DNA of 37,207 nt from Pseudoduganella danionis (GTDB lineage: Bacteria > Pseudomonadota > Gammaproteobacteria > Burkholderiales > Burkholderiaceae_D): the NCBI RefSeq assembly GCF_009720775.1, contig NZ_WNKW01000012.1:1-37207 (forward strand). The letters run 5' to 3'. Shown here one piece after another: positions 24,323 through 37,086 of this stretch. Below the pieces are notes generated by a model, which was given only the letters and a program-made list of their open reading frames with translations, was not told the DNA's origin and made no database searches. Positions within the stretch are counted from its first letter, which is position 1. Every line of letters begins with the position of its first letter. The position numbers were made by a program, and so were the translations under genes.

Positions 24323-24390
24323 GGGAATTCCATTCTTGGGTAATCGGGTCATCGCCCCGTGCTGCCGGGGCGGTGCGCTCGGCAGCGCGC

Positions 24391-25692
24391 TTAATACACT
24401 TCCGGATTCGGGTCCGTGCGTTCCATTTCCAGCGAAGCGGCCAGCAGCGCCAGCCGCGCCACCACGCCGTACACATAGAAGCGGTTAGGCGCGGCCGTAC
24501 CGGGCTTGGCTTTCAGATCAGGCACGGCATGCTGCTGGGCAAACGCCAGCGGCACATAATGCGACCCCGGTGCTTTGAGGTTCTGGTCCTTGCCCTTTTC
24601 CGCATGCACGCGGTAGAAGCCGCCCACCACGTAGCGGTCTATCATGTAGACCACGGGTTCGGCCACGTCATCCTTGATACTCTCGAAAGTCGGTACGCCT
24701 TCCTGGATGATGAAATCGGTGACTTCCTTGCCATCCTTGACGACGATCATGCGGTCGCGCTGTTCCTGGCTCAAGTCCTTGATTTCGCTGGAATCCTTGA
24801 TCGTCAACACGCTGGTGCCATAGGTGCCCGCATCGGGTTTCACAATCACGAAAGGCTTCTGGTCCTTGATGCCATATTCCTTGTACTTCTTCTTGATCTT
24901 GGACAGCAGCGCATCCACGTTGGCGGCCAGACAGTCGTAGCCCTCGCCCGTGCGGAAATTCACGGCATCGCATTTGGCGTGGAAGGGATTGAGCATCCAC
25001 GGATCGACGCCAATCAGCTTGCCGAACTTCTTCACCACCTCGTCATAGGCGTTCATGTGGTTGCTCTTGCGGCGCAGCGCCCAGCCCGCGTGCAGCGGCG
25101 GCAGCAGGCTCTGCTCGTGGATGTTCTGCAAAATCTCGGGGATGCCATCGGACAGATCGTTGTTGAGCAAGATCGTGCACGGGTCGAAATCCTTCAGCCC
25201 GAGCCGGCGACCGTTGGGCGAACGCACCAGCGGTTCGATCACCAACATATTTCCATCTGGCAACGCCAGCGGCGTCGGTTCGGTAATTTCTGGTGACAAA
25301 GAACCCAGCCGCACATGCAGCCCCGTCTGGCGGAAAATCTGCATCAGACGCGCAACATTTTGCAGATAAGAAGGATGGCGCTGCTTAATTTCAGGAATCA
25401 GCAGCAGATTGCGCGCATCGGGACAGTATTTGTCGATGGCCGCCATGGCCGCCTGCACGGACAGCGGCAGCATTTCCGTGGCCAGATGGTTGAAGCCGCC
25501 CGGGAATAGATTGGTGTCCACGGGCGCCAGCTTGTAGCCGGCATTGCGCATATCCACAGAGCAATAAAACGGTGGCGTATGTTCCTGCCACTCCAGACGG
25601 AACCAGCGTTCAATGGCAGGCGTGGCCGCCAGAATTTTCTCTTCGAGGTCAAGTAGCGGGCCGGTGAGCGCCGTAACGAGATGGGGAACCAT
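24391..25692 (-). CDS. gshA: Glutamate-cysteine ligase (ATP-grasp-like GshA type)
   Basis: GshA makes gamma-glutamylcysteine, the first step of glutathione synthesis. The ATG at 25692 (MVPHLVTALTGPLLDLEEKI) gives 433 residues; the longer upstream frame is unlikely. The sequence belongs to the group found in acidithiobacilli and betaproteobacteria, not to the E. coli GshA group. Segments that point to it are RLEWQEHTPPFYCSVDMRNA, HAGWALRRKSNHMNAYDEVV, and the nucleotide-binding-like VIVKPDAGTYGTSVL. It is followed by gshB on the same strand, and upstream lies the amtB terminator. Confidence 0.94.
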   Translation of the reverse strand: MVPHLVTALTGPLLDLEEKILAATPAIERWFRLEWQEHTPPFYCSVDMRNAGYKLAPVDTNLFPGGFNHLATEMLPLSVQAAMAAIDKYCPDARNLLLIPEIKQRHPSYLQNVARLMQIFRQTGLHVRLGSLSPEITEPTPLALPDGNMLVIEPLVRSPNGRRLGLKDFDPCTILLNNDLSDGIPEILQNIHEQSLLPPLHAGWALRRKSNHMNAYDEVVKKFGKLIGVDPWMLNPFHAKCDAVNFRTGEGYDCLAANVDALLSKIKKKYKEYGIKDQKPFVIVKPDAGTYGTSVLTIKDSSEIKDLSQEQRDRMIVVKDGKEVTDFIIQEGVPTFESIKDDVAEPVVYMIDRYVVGGFYRVHAEKGKDQNLKAPGSHYVPLAFAQQHAVPDLKAKPGTAAPNRFYVYGVVARLALLAASLEMERTDPNPEVY

Positions 25693-25805
25693 GCTTACGT
25701 CCTTTGAATGATGCGGGAGGATGCCCCTCCAGACACGCGGAATGTCGATATTACCTTGCAGATGGCCCATATCGGGGCAAAAACCTTAATTTAAAGGCGG
25801 GAAAT

Positions 25806-25839
25806 AAAAAAAGGCGCCCGTCATGAACTGAGGGGCGCC
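25806..25839 (-). terminator. Intrinsic terminator after amtB
   Basis: On the minus strand GGCGCCC (from 25839) pairs with GGGCGCC (ending at 25813) across a 13-nt loop and is followed by seven T. This is a textbook terminator, about 40 bp after the amtB stop, and it isolates the nitrogen operon from gshA. Confidence 0.9.
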
Positions 25840-25879
25840 GAGGGGAGACCCGCCACGGGGGGCGGGCACAACGAGATAC

Positions 25880-27448
25880 TTAGGAGTGGTAGGCCGACTC
25901 GCCGTGGCTGGTGATGTCCAGACCTTCGCGTTCCTCTTCTTCCGGTACGCGCAGACCGATCACGATATCCACCAGTTTGTAGGCGATCAGCGAAACGATG
26001 CCCGACCACAGGATGGTGGTACCGACAGCCGTCGCCTGGGTGGTCACCTGACCGATGATGGAGTAAGGATCAGCCGACATTTTGTTGGTGACGTAATCGA
26101 AGATGCCCTGACCGCCCAGCGATGGGGCAGCGAACACACCGGTCAGCAGCGCGCCGAGGATACCGCCCACGCCGTGCACACCGAACACGTCCAGCGAGTC
26201 ATCCGCGCCCAGCAGGCGTTTCAGACCGTTCACACCCCACAGGCAGACCACGCCAGCCAGCAGACCCATGATCAGTGCACCCATAGGACCGACGAAGCCG
26301 CAAGCCGGGGTAATCGCGACCAGACCCGCGACAGCACCCGAAGCGGCGCCCAGCATCGATGGTTTGCCTTTCATGATCCACTCGCCGAACAGCCACGACA
26401 TGGTAGCGGCAGCCGTTGCCAGCAGGGTATTGACGAAGGCCAGAGCCGCCACATCGCCCGCTTCCAGTGCCGAGCCGGCATTGAAACCGAACCAGCCCAC
26501 CCACAGCAGCGAAGCGCCTATCATGGTCATGGTCAGCGAGTGCGGTGCCATCGATTCACGGCCATAGCCCACGCGTTTGCCCATCATGTAAGCACCGACC
26601 AGACCGGCCACGGCGGCGTTGATGTGCACCACGGTACCGCCGGCGAAGTCCAGCGCACCTTTCTGGAACAGGAAGCCAGCTTTGGCGCCTTCGGTAGCAG
26701 CCGTGGCGGCATCCTTGATGGCGTCAGGGCCGGTCCAGAACCAGACCATGTGGGCCACTGGCAGGTAAGCGAAAGTGAACCACAGCACGACGAAGGCCAG
26801 CACGGCGCTGAACTTGGCGCGCTCGGCGAAGGAACCGACGATCAGGCCGCAGGTAATCGCGGCGAAGGTAGCCTGGAATACCACGTACACGTACTCAGGA
26901 ATCACCACGCCTTTGCTGAAGGTGGCGGCCGTCGAGAACGCTGCCTTGGCAGGATCGAAGATACCGTTCAGGAACAGGCGGTCGAATTTACCGATGAAGG
27001 CATTACCTTCGGTAAAGGCCAGCGAATAGCCGTAGACGCACCACAGCACGATGATCAGCGCGAAGATGGTGAATACCTGCAGCAGGATAGACAGCATGTT
27101 TTTCGAACGCACCAGACCGCCGTAGAACAGAGCCAGACCGGGAATCGACATCATGATGACGAGGATGGTGGAGACCATCATCCAGGCCGTGTCGCCCTTG
27201 TTCGGTACGGGTGCCGGTGCAGCAGCGGCTTCGGCCGGCGCGGCCGCAGCCGGCGCAGCTGCCGGAGCGGCGGCAGAGGCAGCAGCAGGGGCAGCAGCAG
27301 CCGGCGCATCGGCCGCAGCCGCGGCTGGTGCGGAAGCTGCCGCTACTGGAGCCGCAGCGGCCGGTTTAGCCTCCTCAGCCAACACGGGCGCCGATAGCGC
27401 GCAAAGTACGGCGGCGCCAGCCAGCCAGGACGTAACTAATTTCTTCAT
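25880..27448 (-). CDS. amtB: Ammonium transporter AmtB
   Basis: AmtB is the trimeric inner-membrane ammonium channel, shut by the PII protein GlnK when nitrogen is ample. The 522 residues have a signal peptide (1-24), then an unusual Ala/Pro-rich stretch to about residue 82, then the 11-helix transporter. The twin-His pore residues are in FAGGTVVHINAAVAG and DVFGVHGVGGILG. Other family marks are GLALFYGGLVRSKNML and WVGWFGFNAGSAL. The C-terminal tail (VPEEEEREGLDITSHGESAY) is the GlnK-binding end. It is the last gene of the TorF-glnK-amtB unit, 11 bp after glnK. Confidence 0.97.
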   Translation of the reverse strand: MKKLVTSWLAGAAVLCALSAPVLAEEAKPAAAAPVAAASAPAAAAADAPAAAAPAAASAAAPAAAPAAAAPAEAAAAPAPVPNKGDTAWMMVSTILVIMMSIPGLALFYGGLVRSKNMLSILLQVFTIFALIIVLWCVYGYSLAFTEGNAFIGKFDRLFLNGIFDPAKAAFSTAATFSKGVVIPEYVYVVFQATFAAITCGLIVGSFAERAKFSAVLAFVVLWFTFAYLPVAHMVWFWTGPDAIKDAATAATEGAKAGFLFQKGALDFAGGTVVHINAAVAGLVGAYMMGKRVGYGRESMAPHSLTMTMIGASLLWVGWFGFNAGSALEAGDVAALAFVNTLLATAAATMSWLFGEWIMKGKPSMLGAASGAVAGLVAITPACGFVGPMGALIMGLLAGVVCLWGVNGLKRLLGADDSLDVFGVHGVGGILGALLTGVFAAPSLGGQGIFDYVTNKMSADPYSIIGQVTTQATAVGTTILWSGIVSLIAYKLVDIVIGLRVPEEEEREGLDITSHGESAYHS

Positions 27449-27459
27449 CTAGCTTCCCC

Positions 27460-27798
27460 TTAAAGAGCGTCGTTGCCGGTTTCGCCGGTACGGATACGGA
27501 TGACTTGTTCCAGGTTGTACACGAAGATCTTGCCGTCGCCAATTTTACCGGTACGGGCAGCACCTTCGATCGCTTCGATGGCCTGCTCGACCACCGCGTC
27601 GTCGACGGCAGCTTCGATTTTGGTCTTGGGCAGGAAATCGACCACATATTCCGCACCGCGATACAGCTCGGTGTGACCTTTCTGGCGACCGAAGCCTTTC
27701 ACTTCGGTCACGGTAATACCTTGCACGTTAATGGCCGACAAAGCCTCGCGGACTTCGTCGAGCTTAAACGGCTTGATGATGGCGGTAATCAGTTTCAT
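27460..27798 (-). CDS. glnK: Nitrogen regulatory protein PII (GlnK)
   Basis: The 112-residue PII protein senses ATP/ADP and 2-oxoglutarate and blocks AmtB when nitrogen is plentiful. The T-loop carries Tyr51 in GHTELYRGAEYVVDFLPK, the usual uridylylation site, and the C-terminal signature RTGKIGDGKIFV is intact. Its position directly before amtB marks it as GlnK rather than GlnB. It lies 11 bp after the porin-like gene and should share its sigma-54-type promoter. Confidence 0.97.
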   Translation of the reverse strand: MKLITAIIKPFKLDEVREALSAINVQGITVTEVKGFGRQKGHTELYRGAEYVVDFLPKTKIEAAVDDAVVEQAIEAIEGAARTGKIGDGKIFVYNLEQVIRIRTGETGNDAL

Positions 27799-27809
27799 AC
27801 GGGCCTCGC

Positions 27810-28571
27810 TTAGAAGGTTTTAGAGACGGTCAGAACCAGCGCCTTCTTGGCCAGATTCTTACCTTTTGCGGTGTAGGCATCGGAATCGGCATAGACCGCC
27901 GCCAGAGCCACCGAAGCCACACCGAAATCTTTGGTCACGCCGACTTTGTAGTCGCTATAGCTGGACGCGCCGTTGTTCTTGACGTTCTGGTGGCCGGCGT
28001 GCAGGTTCAGTACCAGGCCTTCGCTCAGTTCGAAGTTGGCGCTGCCGTCCAGATAGCCACTGTTCTTACTGTCGGCGAAGCCGAACAGATTGGTGGTCGA
28101 TTGCGAGTATTTGACCGTGAACGGACCGTAGCCGATCTGGCCATACAGTTCGAAGGTATTCGCGCTAGGGTGCAGACCATTCGATGGGTAGAAGTAGTAC
28201 AGGCCGCCGACGTCATAGGTCACGTCCTTGACGATCTCGCCGCGCTTACCGGCGTACAGATCCCATTCAACATCGCCAGAACCGCCTGCGTCCTTGGTCC
28301 ACTTGATGGTGGACAGCCAGGTACCGGCGTAGAAGCCGGTCGGATTATTGGTATAGTCCGCGCCGCCCTGCACAGCAGGTTTCAGACGGGTTTGCGATAC
28401 GCCGCGATAGCGGTAGTCGCTGACAATGGCCGCATTAAACGTCACTTCATTGTCCGGTTTTGCTTCGGCAGCGGGTGTCGCTTCCTCGGCATGCGCCAGC
28501 GAGGCGCTCATGGAGGCGAATGCTAAGGTCAACGCAGCGATCAGGGTGAAGTTCTTGCCCGGGTTTTTCAT
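27810..28571 (-). CDS. TorF-family putative porin (TIGR02001 type)
   Basis: The 253-residue outer-membrane protein has a signal peptide (1-28, ending SLAHA) and an acidic linker, followed by a barrel that starts with VTFNAAIVSDYRYRGVSQT, the hallmark of the TIGR02001/TorF family, and ends in a terminal Phe (LVLTVSKTF). It is the first gene of a unit with glnK and amtB. In Herbaspirillum seropedicae a small gene called orf1 precedes glnK-amtB under NtrC control; this is probably its counterpart. A role in passage of nitrogen compounds across the outer membrane is inferred from context only. Confidence 0.9.
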   Translation of the reverse strand: MKNPGKNFTLIAALTLAFASMSASLAHAEEATPAAEAKPDNEVTFNAAIVSDYRYRGVSQTRLKPAVQGGADYTNNPTGFYAGTWLSTIKWTKDAGGSGDVEWDLYAGKRGEIVKDVTYDVGGLYYFYPSNGLHPSANTFELYGQIGYGPFTVKYSQSTTNLFGFADSKNSGYLDGSANFELSEGLVLNLHAGHQNVKNNGASSYSDYKVGVTKDFGVASVALAAVYADSDAYTAKGKNLAKKALVLTVSKTF

Positions 28572-28661
28572 AATAGTTTTCCTCTTGAATTGAACTTAGA
28601 TAGCAGTTGCGGTTTAAAATCCTGTTTGTTCGAAGCGATGAACAGCGTTCATTCCTTCTTT

Positions 28662-28677
28662 AGCAGATTGCGTGCCA
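28662..28677 (-). promoter_or_regulatory. Sigma-54 (RpoN) promoter for porin-glnK-amtB
   Basis: On the minus strand the sequence reads TGGCACGCAATCTGCT. The GG and GC doublets are exactly 10 bp apart, and the -24 block TGGCACG is a perfect consensus; the -12 block is CTGC instead of TTGC. The predicted transcript start is near 28651, about 80 bp before the porin ATG. Confidence 0.85.
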
Positions 28678-28781
28678 GCTTTTGAGATGCCTCAAAATGT
28701 GGCTGGCAACGCGCCAAACTTGGGAAGCCTGCGCAAAACGTGAGAATTTTCAGCTTTGCGCATGTCCGTAATACAACATTC

Positions 28782-28818
28782 GCACCAGATTAAGGCCGCA
28801 CTCGCACCGCAATGGTGC
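28782..28818. promoter_or_regulatory. NtrC-type enhancer site(s)
   Basis: GCACC-N5-GGTGC at 28804-28818 (GCACCGCAATGGTGC) agrees closely with the NtrC dyad consensus. A weaker half-site, GCACCA, lies at 28782-28787, 22 bp away, i.e. two helical turns. The main dyad lies about 140 bp upstream of the sigma-54 element, a usual enhancer distance. It also lies only about 30 bp before ubiK on the other strand. Confidence 0.75.
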
Positions 28819-28847
28819 GCGCGCAGCAGAACCCACCGAGGACCATG

Positions 28848-29087
28848 ATGGATATGAATACTTTTTTTAATGATTTACAAAGCAAGGTCAGCCAGGCGAT
28901 CGAAAATTCGCCGGCTAAGGACATCGAGAAGAATGTCAAATCGATGATGACTCAGGGCTTCGCCAAGCTCGATCTGGTCACCCGCGAAGAGTTCGAGATC
29001 CAGGCCCAGGTACTGGCCAAAACCCGCGCCAAACTCGAAGCACTGGAAGCCCGTCTGGCCGAACTGGAAGCCAAGGCCGGTAACTAA
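28848..29087 (+). CDS. ubiK: UbiK/YqiC-family ubiquinone biosynthesis accessory factor
   Basis: This small protein (79 residues from ATG 28848; ATG 28845 would add one Met) has the BMFP/YqiC pattern: FFNDLQSKVSQAIENSP, DIEKNVKSMMTQGFAKLDLV, EEFEIQAQVLAKTR and a C-terminal coiled coil (LEALEARLAELEAKAG). UbiK helps the aerobic Ubi complex and binds lipids as a trimer. GAGG at 28838-28841 is best spaced for 28848. It is divergent from the nitrogen operon and lies about 100 bp before the ComM-like gene. Confidence 0.92.
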   Translation: MDMNTFFNDLQSKVSQAIENSPAKDIEKNVKSMMTQGFAKLDLVTREEFEIQAQVLAKTRAKLEALEARLAELEAKAGN

Positions 29088-29191
29088 GCCGGCAACTCAG
29101 CCCTCCCGCGCCGCCCTTTTGGGCTGGCGCAACATCGCCAGGCTCTATCAGCCTACGCTGGCGGCATGCCCTCACCCCGCCCAGCCCAGCC

Positions 29192-30715
29192 ATGAGCCTA
29201 GCCGTCCTCCAAAGCCGTGCCCTCGATGGGATGGACGCGCAGGAAGTCAGCGTCGAAGTCCATCTGGCCAACGGCCTGCCCGCGTTTGCCATCGTTGGTC
29301 TGGCCGATACGGAAGTCAAGGAAGCGCGCGACCGCGTACGCGCCGCCATCCTCAATAGCGGCTTTAGCTTTCCCGCCCAGCGCATCACCGTCAATCTGGC
29401 ACCGGCCGACCTGCCCAAGGAATCCGGCCGCTTCGACTTGCCGATTGCGCTGGGCATACTGGCTGCCTCGGAGCAGATCCCCGCACGCGCACTGGCCGGA
29501 TACGAGTTTGCCGGCGAACTGTCACTGTCCGGCGCCTTGCGTCCCATCCGCGGCACGCTGGCCATGGCCGTGGCCAGCCGCCGCTACGGCGGCCTGTGCG
29601 GGCTGATTCTGCCCATCGATAATGCCGACGAAGCGGCGCTGGTCAGCGCGGCCGCCATCTATCCGGCCAGCTCGCTGCTGCAGGTGTGCCGCCATTTCAC
29701 CGCCCATGACAGTGATCTCCAGTTAGCGCGCCATCCCGCGCCGCCGCTGCGCCAGTTGCGCCGCTATCCGGACTTCGCCGATGTCAAAGGCCAGCAAACC
29801 GTCAAACGGGGGCTGGAAGTGGCGGCGGCCGGAAATCACAGCGTACTGTTGGTCGGCCCGCCCGGTGCCGGCAAAACCATGCTGGCCATGCGCTTTCCCG
29901 GCCTGCTGCCGGCCATGAGCGATGCCGAAGCGCTGGAAGCGGCAGCCGTGCTGTCCCTCACCGGCCAGTTCCGCCTCGACCTGTGGAAGCAGCGCCCCTT
30001 CCGTGCTCCGCACCACACGGCATCCGGTGTGGCCCTGGTCGGTGGCGGCAGCCTGCCGCGCCCCGGCGAAATCTCGCTCGCCCATCACGGTGTGCTCTTC
30101 CTCGACGAGCTGCCCGAATTCGAGCAACGCGTACTCGATGTGCTGCGCGAGCCGCTCGAGTCCGGCCATATCACTATTTCGCGCGCGGCCCATCAGGCTG
30201 ACTTTCCGGCGCGCTTCCAGCTGATCGCTGCCATGAACCCCTGCCCTTGCGGCTATGCGGGCCATAGCAGCGCGCGCTGCCACTGCAGCGCCGAACAGAT
30301 AGCGCGCTATCAGCGCCGCATCTCCGGCCCGCTGCTGGACCGCATCGACATCCAATTGGAAGTGGCAGCGGTCGATCCGCTGACGCTGGCCGATAGCACA
30401 GGCGGCGAAACCAGCAGCAGCATCGCCGCCCGCGTCCAGCAGGCGGCGGACTGCCAGCAACAGCGCCAGGGCAAGCGCAATCAGGCGCTCGCACCATGCG
30501 AACTGGAACAGCACTGCAAGCTCGATGGCTACGGCCACACCGTGCTACAACGCAGCATGGCGCGCTTCCAGTGGAGCGGCCGCGCCTACCACCGCATACT
30601 GCGCATCGCCCGCACCATCGCCGATCTGGCCGCCTGCGCGCACATACAGGAAAACCACGTCCGCGAAGCCATCCAGTACCAGCGTGCGCTGCGCGAACGC
30701 GATCTGCCATGCTAA
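29192..30715 (+). CDS. comM: YifB/ComM-family AAA+ ATPase (Mg-chelatase-like)
   Basis: The 507-residue protein has an N-terminal Lon-protease-like domain (1-170), Walker A VGPPGAGKTM (221-230), Walker B VLFLDELPEF (301-310), the family motif RPFRAPHHTASGVALVGGG (268-286) and a cysteine cluster CPCG/CHC at 351-365. ComM of Vibrio is a hexameric helicase that drives branch migration during natural transformation. The length and motifs fit the whole family, so the name is by homology. The ubiK-comM order is frequent in betaproteobacteria. Confidence 0.93.
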   Translation: MSLAVLQSRALDGMDAQEVSVEVHLANGLPAFAIVGLADTEVKEARDRVRAAILNSGFSFPAQRITVNLAPADLPKESGRFDLPIALGILAASEQIPARALAGYEFAGELSLSGALRPIRGTLAMAVASRRYGGLCGLILPIDNADEAALVSAAAIYPASSLLQVCRHFTAHDSDLQLARHPAPPLRQLRRYPDFADVKGQQTVKRGLEVAAAGNHSVLLVGPPGAGKTMLAMRFPGLLPAMSDAEALEAAAVLSLTGQFRLDLWKQRPFRAPHHTASGVALVGGGSLPRPGEISLAHHGVLFLDELPEFEQRVLDVLREPLESGHITISRAAHQADFPARFQLIAAMNPCPCGYAGHSSARCHCSAEQIARYQRRISGPLLDRIDIQLEVAAVDPLTLADSTGGETSSSIAARVQQAADCQQQRQGKRNQALAPCELEQHCKLDGYGHTVLQRSMARFQWSGRAYHRILRIARTIADLAACAHIQENHVREAIQYQRALRERDLPC

Positions 30716-30802
30716 ATTCTGCCTAAGGGCTGGCTAAGCGTCACTCCTACGCCGGCCTTGCTGCTATATTGTGCGCAGCCCATTTCAACCTACTTGCTCG
30801 CA

Positions 30803-32503
30803 ATGAACCGTCTTCCCCTGATTCTGGCTGCTGGCGCCCTGCTGGCCGGCTGCGCCACAGCGCCCACCCCGCTGACCGATTTCACCGCCAATTCCGGCAG
30901 CCCCCGTAGTGCCGAGCAGCTCGCCATGCGTTTCGAACATGTCGATCTGGCGCTACGCGTCGATCCCGCCAGCCGCAGCATACAGGGCGATGCCACGCTG
31001 ACCTTCACGGCCAGCGCAGCACTCAGCCGCATCGTGCTGGAACTGGACCGCAACCTGACGATTGACGCCGCGCAGGCCGACGGCGTGGCGCTGCCACCTT
31101 CGGCCATCAGCAATCCCGAAGGCAGGCTGACGCTGACCCTGCCCGCGCCGCTGGCCGCCGGTGCCCGCACCACCGTGCGCCTGCGCTACCATGGCGTGCC
31201 GCACGTGGCCAAACGCGCGCCGTGGGACGGTGGCTTCATGTGGAGTAAAACAGCCGACGGCCAGCCATGGATCAGCACCACCGTCGAAGGCGAAGGCTGC
31301 GATCTGTTCTGGCCCTGCATCGATCATCCGCAGGGCAAACCGGAACGGATAGATCTGCACATCAGCGTACCGGCGCCGCTGGTCGTGGCCGGCAATGGCG
31401 TGGCCATGGGCATGGACGAAGCGGACGGCTGGCGCACCTACCACTGGCGCGCCAGACACCCGAGCACCTACGGCGTGGCGCTGAATATCGGCCCTTACGA
31501 AATGCTGTCCGGCGAATACGCGAGCCGCTACGGCAATCGCATTCCACTACGCATGTGGTATCTGAAAGGCCATGAAGAAAAAGCCAAGGGCCTGTTTGCG
31601 GAATTTGCCCCCATGCTGGACTTTTTTGAAAGCACCATCGGCCCGTATCCGTTCGGCGACGAGAAAATGGGCGTGGTAGAAACGCCTCATCTGGGCATGG
31701 AACACCAGACCATCAATGCCTACGGCAATGGCTACGTCAAATCGCCGCTGGGCTATGACTGGCTACTGCATCACGAACTGTCGCACGAATGGTTCGGCAA
31801 CCAGATGACCAATGCCGACTGGGACGATATGTGGCTGCACGAAGGCTTCGGCAGTTATATGCAGCCGCTGTATCTGCAGCAGCTACGCGGCGAGCGCGAG
31901 TTCCAGTCCGAACTGTTCAACCATCGCAAATCACTGCTCAACAAGGCACCTATCGTCAGTGGTAAAAGCCAGCGCATCGAAGACGTGTACAACGATAGCC
32001 GTGGTGGCCCCGGCAATGACATCTATACCAAAGGCTCGCTGATCCTGCACACGCTGCGCAACCTGATCGGCGACGATGCCTTCTTCGCCGCCACGCGCCG
32101 CATGGTGTACGGTACCGATCAGCCCTTGCCGGGCAAGTTCGTGCCGCGTTATGGCAGCACCAAGGAATTCATCGCCCTGTGCAACGAGATCAGCGGCCAG
32201 GATCTGGGCTGGTTCTTCGACGCCTATCTATACCACGCAGCGCTGCCGGAACTACTGGAGCAGCGCCAGGGCGACCAGCTGACCCTGACGTGGAAGCTCA
32301 AGGATGGCGGCAGCTTCCCCATGCCCATTGAAGTGCGCGTCAACGAGCGTATCGAGCGCCTGTCCATGAGCAATGGTCAGGGCACGCTGCAACTGCCGCC
32401 CCATGCGCGCGTGACTATCGATCCGGCCTCGCGCGTGCTGCGCCATGCCCCTCACATCGATGCGTGGAAAGCCGAACAGAATCAGCCCAAGAAAAAAGGT
32501 TAA
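30803..32503 (+). CDS. M1-family aminopeptidase, lipoprotein
   Basis: I start at ATG 30803 because it gives a clean lipoprotein signal (MNRLPLILAAGALLAGC, Cys17); the in-frame ATG at 30758 would put 15 residues before it. The 566-residue protein has the exopeptidase motif GMEHQT (298-303, like GAMEN) and the zinc site His324-Glu325-x-x-His328 (HHELSHEWFGN) with Glu347 in LHEGFGSY. The N-terminal beta domain is of the M1 type. The C-terminal region is short compared with PepN, close to cold-active or LTA4H-like M1 enzymes. It is probably anchored to a membrane on the periplasmic side. The next gene follows after 3 bp. Confidence 0.9.
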   Translation: MNRLPLILAAGALLAGCATAPTPLTDFTANSGSPRSAEQLAMRFEHVDLALRVDPASRSIQGDATLTFTASAALSRIVLELDRNLTIDAAQADGVALPPSAISNPEGRLTLTLPAPLAAGARTTVRLRYHGVPHVAKRAPWDGGFMWSKTADGQPWISTTVEGEGCDLFWPCIDHPQGKPERIDLHISVPAPLVVAGNGVAMGMDEADGWRTYHWRARHPSTYGVALNIGPYEMLSGEYASRYGNRIPLRMWYLKGHEEKAKGLFAEFAPMLDFFESTIGPYPFGDEKMGVVETPHLGMEHQTINAYGNGYVKSPLGYDWLLHHELSHEWFGNQMTNADWDDMWLHEGFGSYMQPLYLQQLRGEREFQSELFNHRKSLLNKAPIVSGKSQRIEDVYNDSRGGPGNDIYTKGSLILHTLRNLIGDDAFFAATRRMVYGTDQPLPGKFVPRYGSTKEFIALCNEISGQDLGWFFDAYLYHAALPELLEQRQGDQLTLTWKLKDGGSFPMPIEVRVNERIERLSMSNGQGTLQLPPHARVTIDPASRVLRHAPHIDAWKAEQNQPKKKG

Positions 32504-32506
32504 GCG

Positions 32507-33016
32507 ATGATCTACCGTTCCGTGCTGGCACTCACGCTGGCAGCAACGCTGGCCGGCTGCAGCCCCAAATACGACTGGCGCGACTACCGCAGCAAGGATG
32601 CGCCCTACAGCATCCTGTTCCCCGGCAAGCCGGCCAGCCAGACGCGCAGCATCACGCTGGCGACGCTGCCGCTGGAAATGACCATGACGGCGGTGGAAAT
32701 CGATGGCGTCGTATTTGCCGTTGGCAGTGCGCGCCTGCCCGACGGTGCCGATGCCATGCATGCGCTGCAGGCCATGCAGACGGCACTGCTGAAGAACATA
32801 GGCGCCACACTGCGCAGCAACAAGGACAGCAGCACCGGCCTGCAAGCCATGCTGGAATTCGAAGCGGACGGCAGCCAGCAGGGCCAGCCCGCGCGCCTGA
32901 TCGGCAAACTGGTGGCGCGCGACCAGCGCATCTATCAGGTCATTATCCTGGGCCGGGCACAGAACCTGGCCGCCGAACAGATCGACACCTACCTGTCCTC
33001 GTTCAAGCTGAACTGA
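32507..33016 (+). CDS. Small lipoprotein of unknown function
   Basis: The 169-residue product has a lipoprotein signal (MIYRSVLALTLAATLAGC, Cys18). The mature domain begins YDWRDYRSKDAPYSILFPGK, a pattern common to small secreted proteins of unknown role in which a Phe-Pro-Gly-Lys-Pro segment precedes a beta-rich domain; it ends with IYQVIILGRAQNL and TYLSSFKLN. No catalytic residues are evident. It follows the M1 peptidase by 3 bp and is surely cotranscribed. Confidence 0.85.
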   Translation: MIYRSVLALTLAATLAGCSPKYDWRDYRSKDAPYSILFPGKPASQTRSITLATLPLEMTMTAVEIDGVVFAVGSARLPDGADAMHALQAMQTALLKNIGATLRSNKDSSTGLQAMLEFEADGSQQGQPARLIGKLVARDQRIYQVIILGRAQNLAAEQIDTYLSSFKLN

Positions 33017-33055
33017 CGCTGCGCGGGTGCGCAGCGCGCCTCGTCGTGCCCGGGA

Positions 33056-36964
<3,909 letters not shown>

Positions 36965-37021
36965 GGAATTGCTCCTACACTATGCAAGTTATTCTAAAGC
37001 ACAAAGGCTGACTACAGACGG

Positions 37022-37077
37022 AAAAAAGCCCCATCTTTGCAGAATACGCTGTGGTACTCAGACAAATGGGGCTTTTT
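37022..37077 (-). terminator. Terminator of the rRNA operon
   Basis: A perfect 12-bp stem (AAAAAGCCCCAT at 37023-37034, ATGGGGCTTTTT at 37066-37077) encloses a 31-nt loop. Read on the minus strand it begins 9 bp after the 5S gene and ends in a T-run. It would work in both directions. The 57 bp between it and the kinase ATG must hold the kinase promoter unless there is read-through. Confidence 0.85.
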
Positions 37078-37086
37078 AGTATAACT

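Noticed and set aside
25886..27397. Open frame of 503 codons on the plus strand opposite amtB
   Set aside because: It is the antisense shadow of amtB, with no recognisable motif and biased composition. The same holds for the long plus frames opposite mreB (1195-2247) and ptsI (20975-22462).
27815..27830. GTTTTAGAGAC near the end of the TorF-type gene, reminiscent of the iterons
   Set aside because: It lies in coding sequence, differs from the core spacing and is not repeated.
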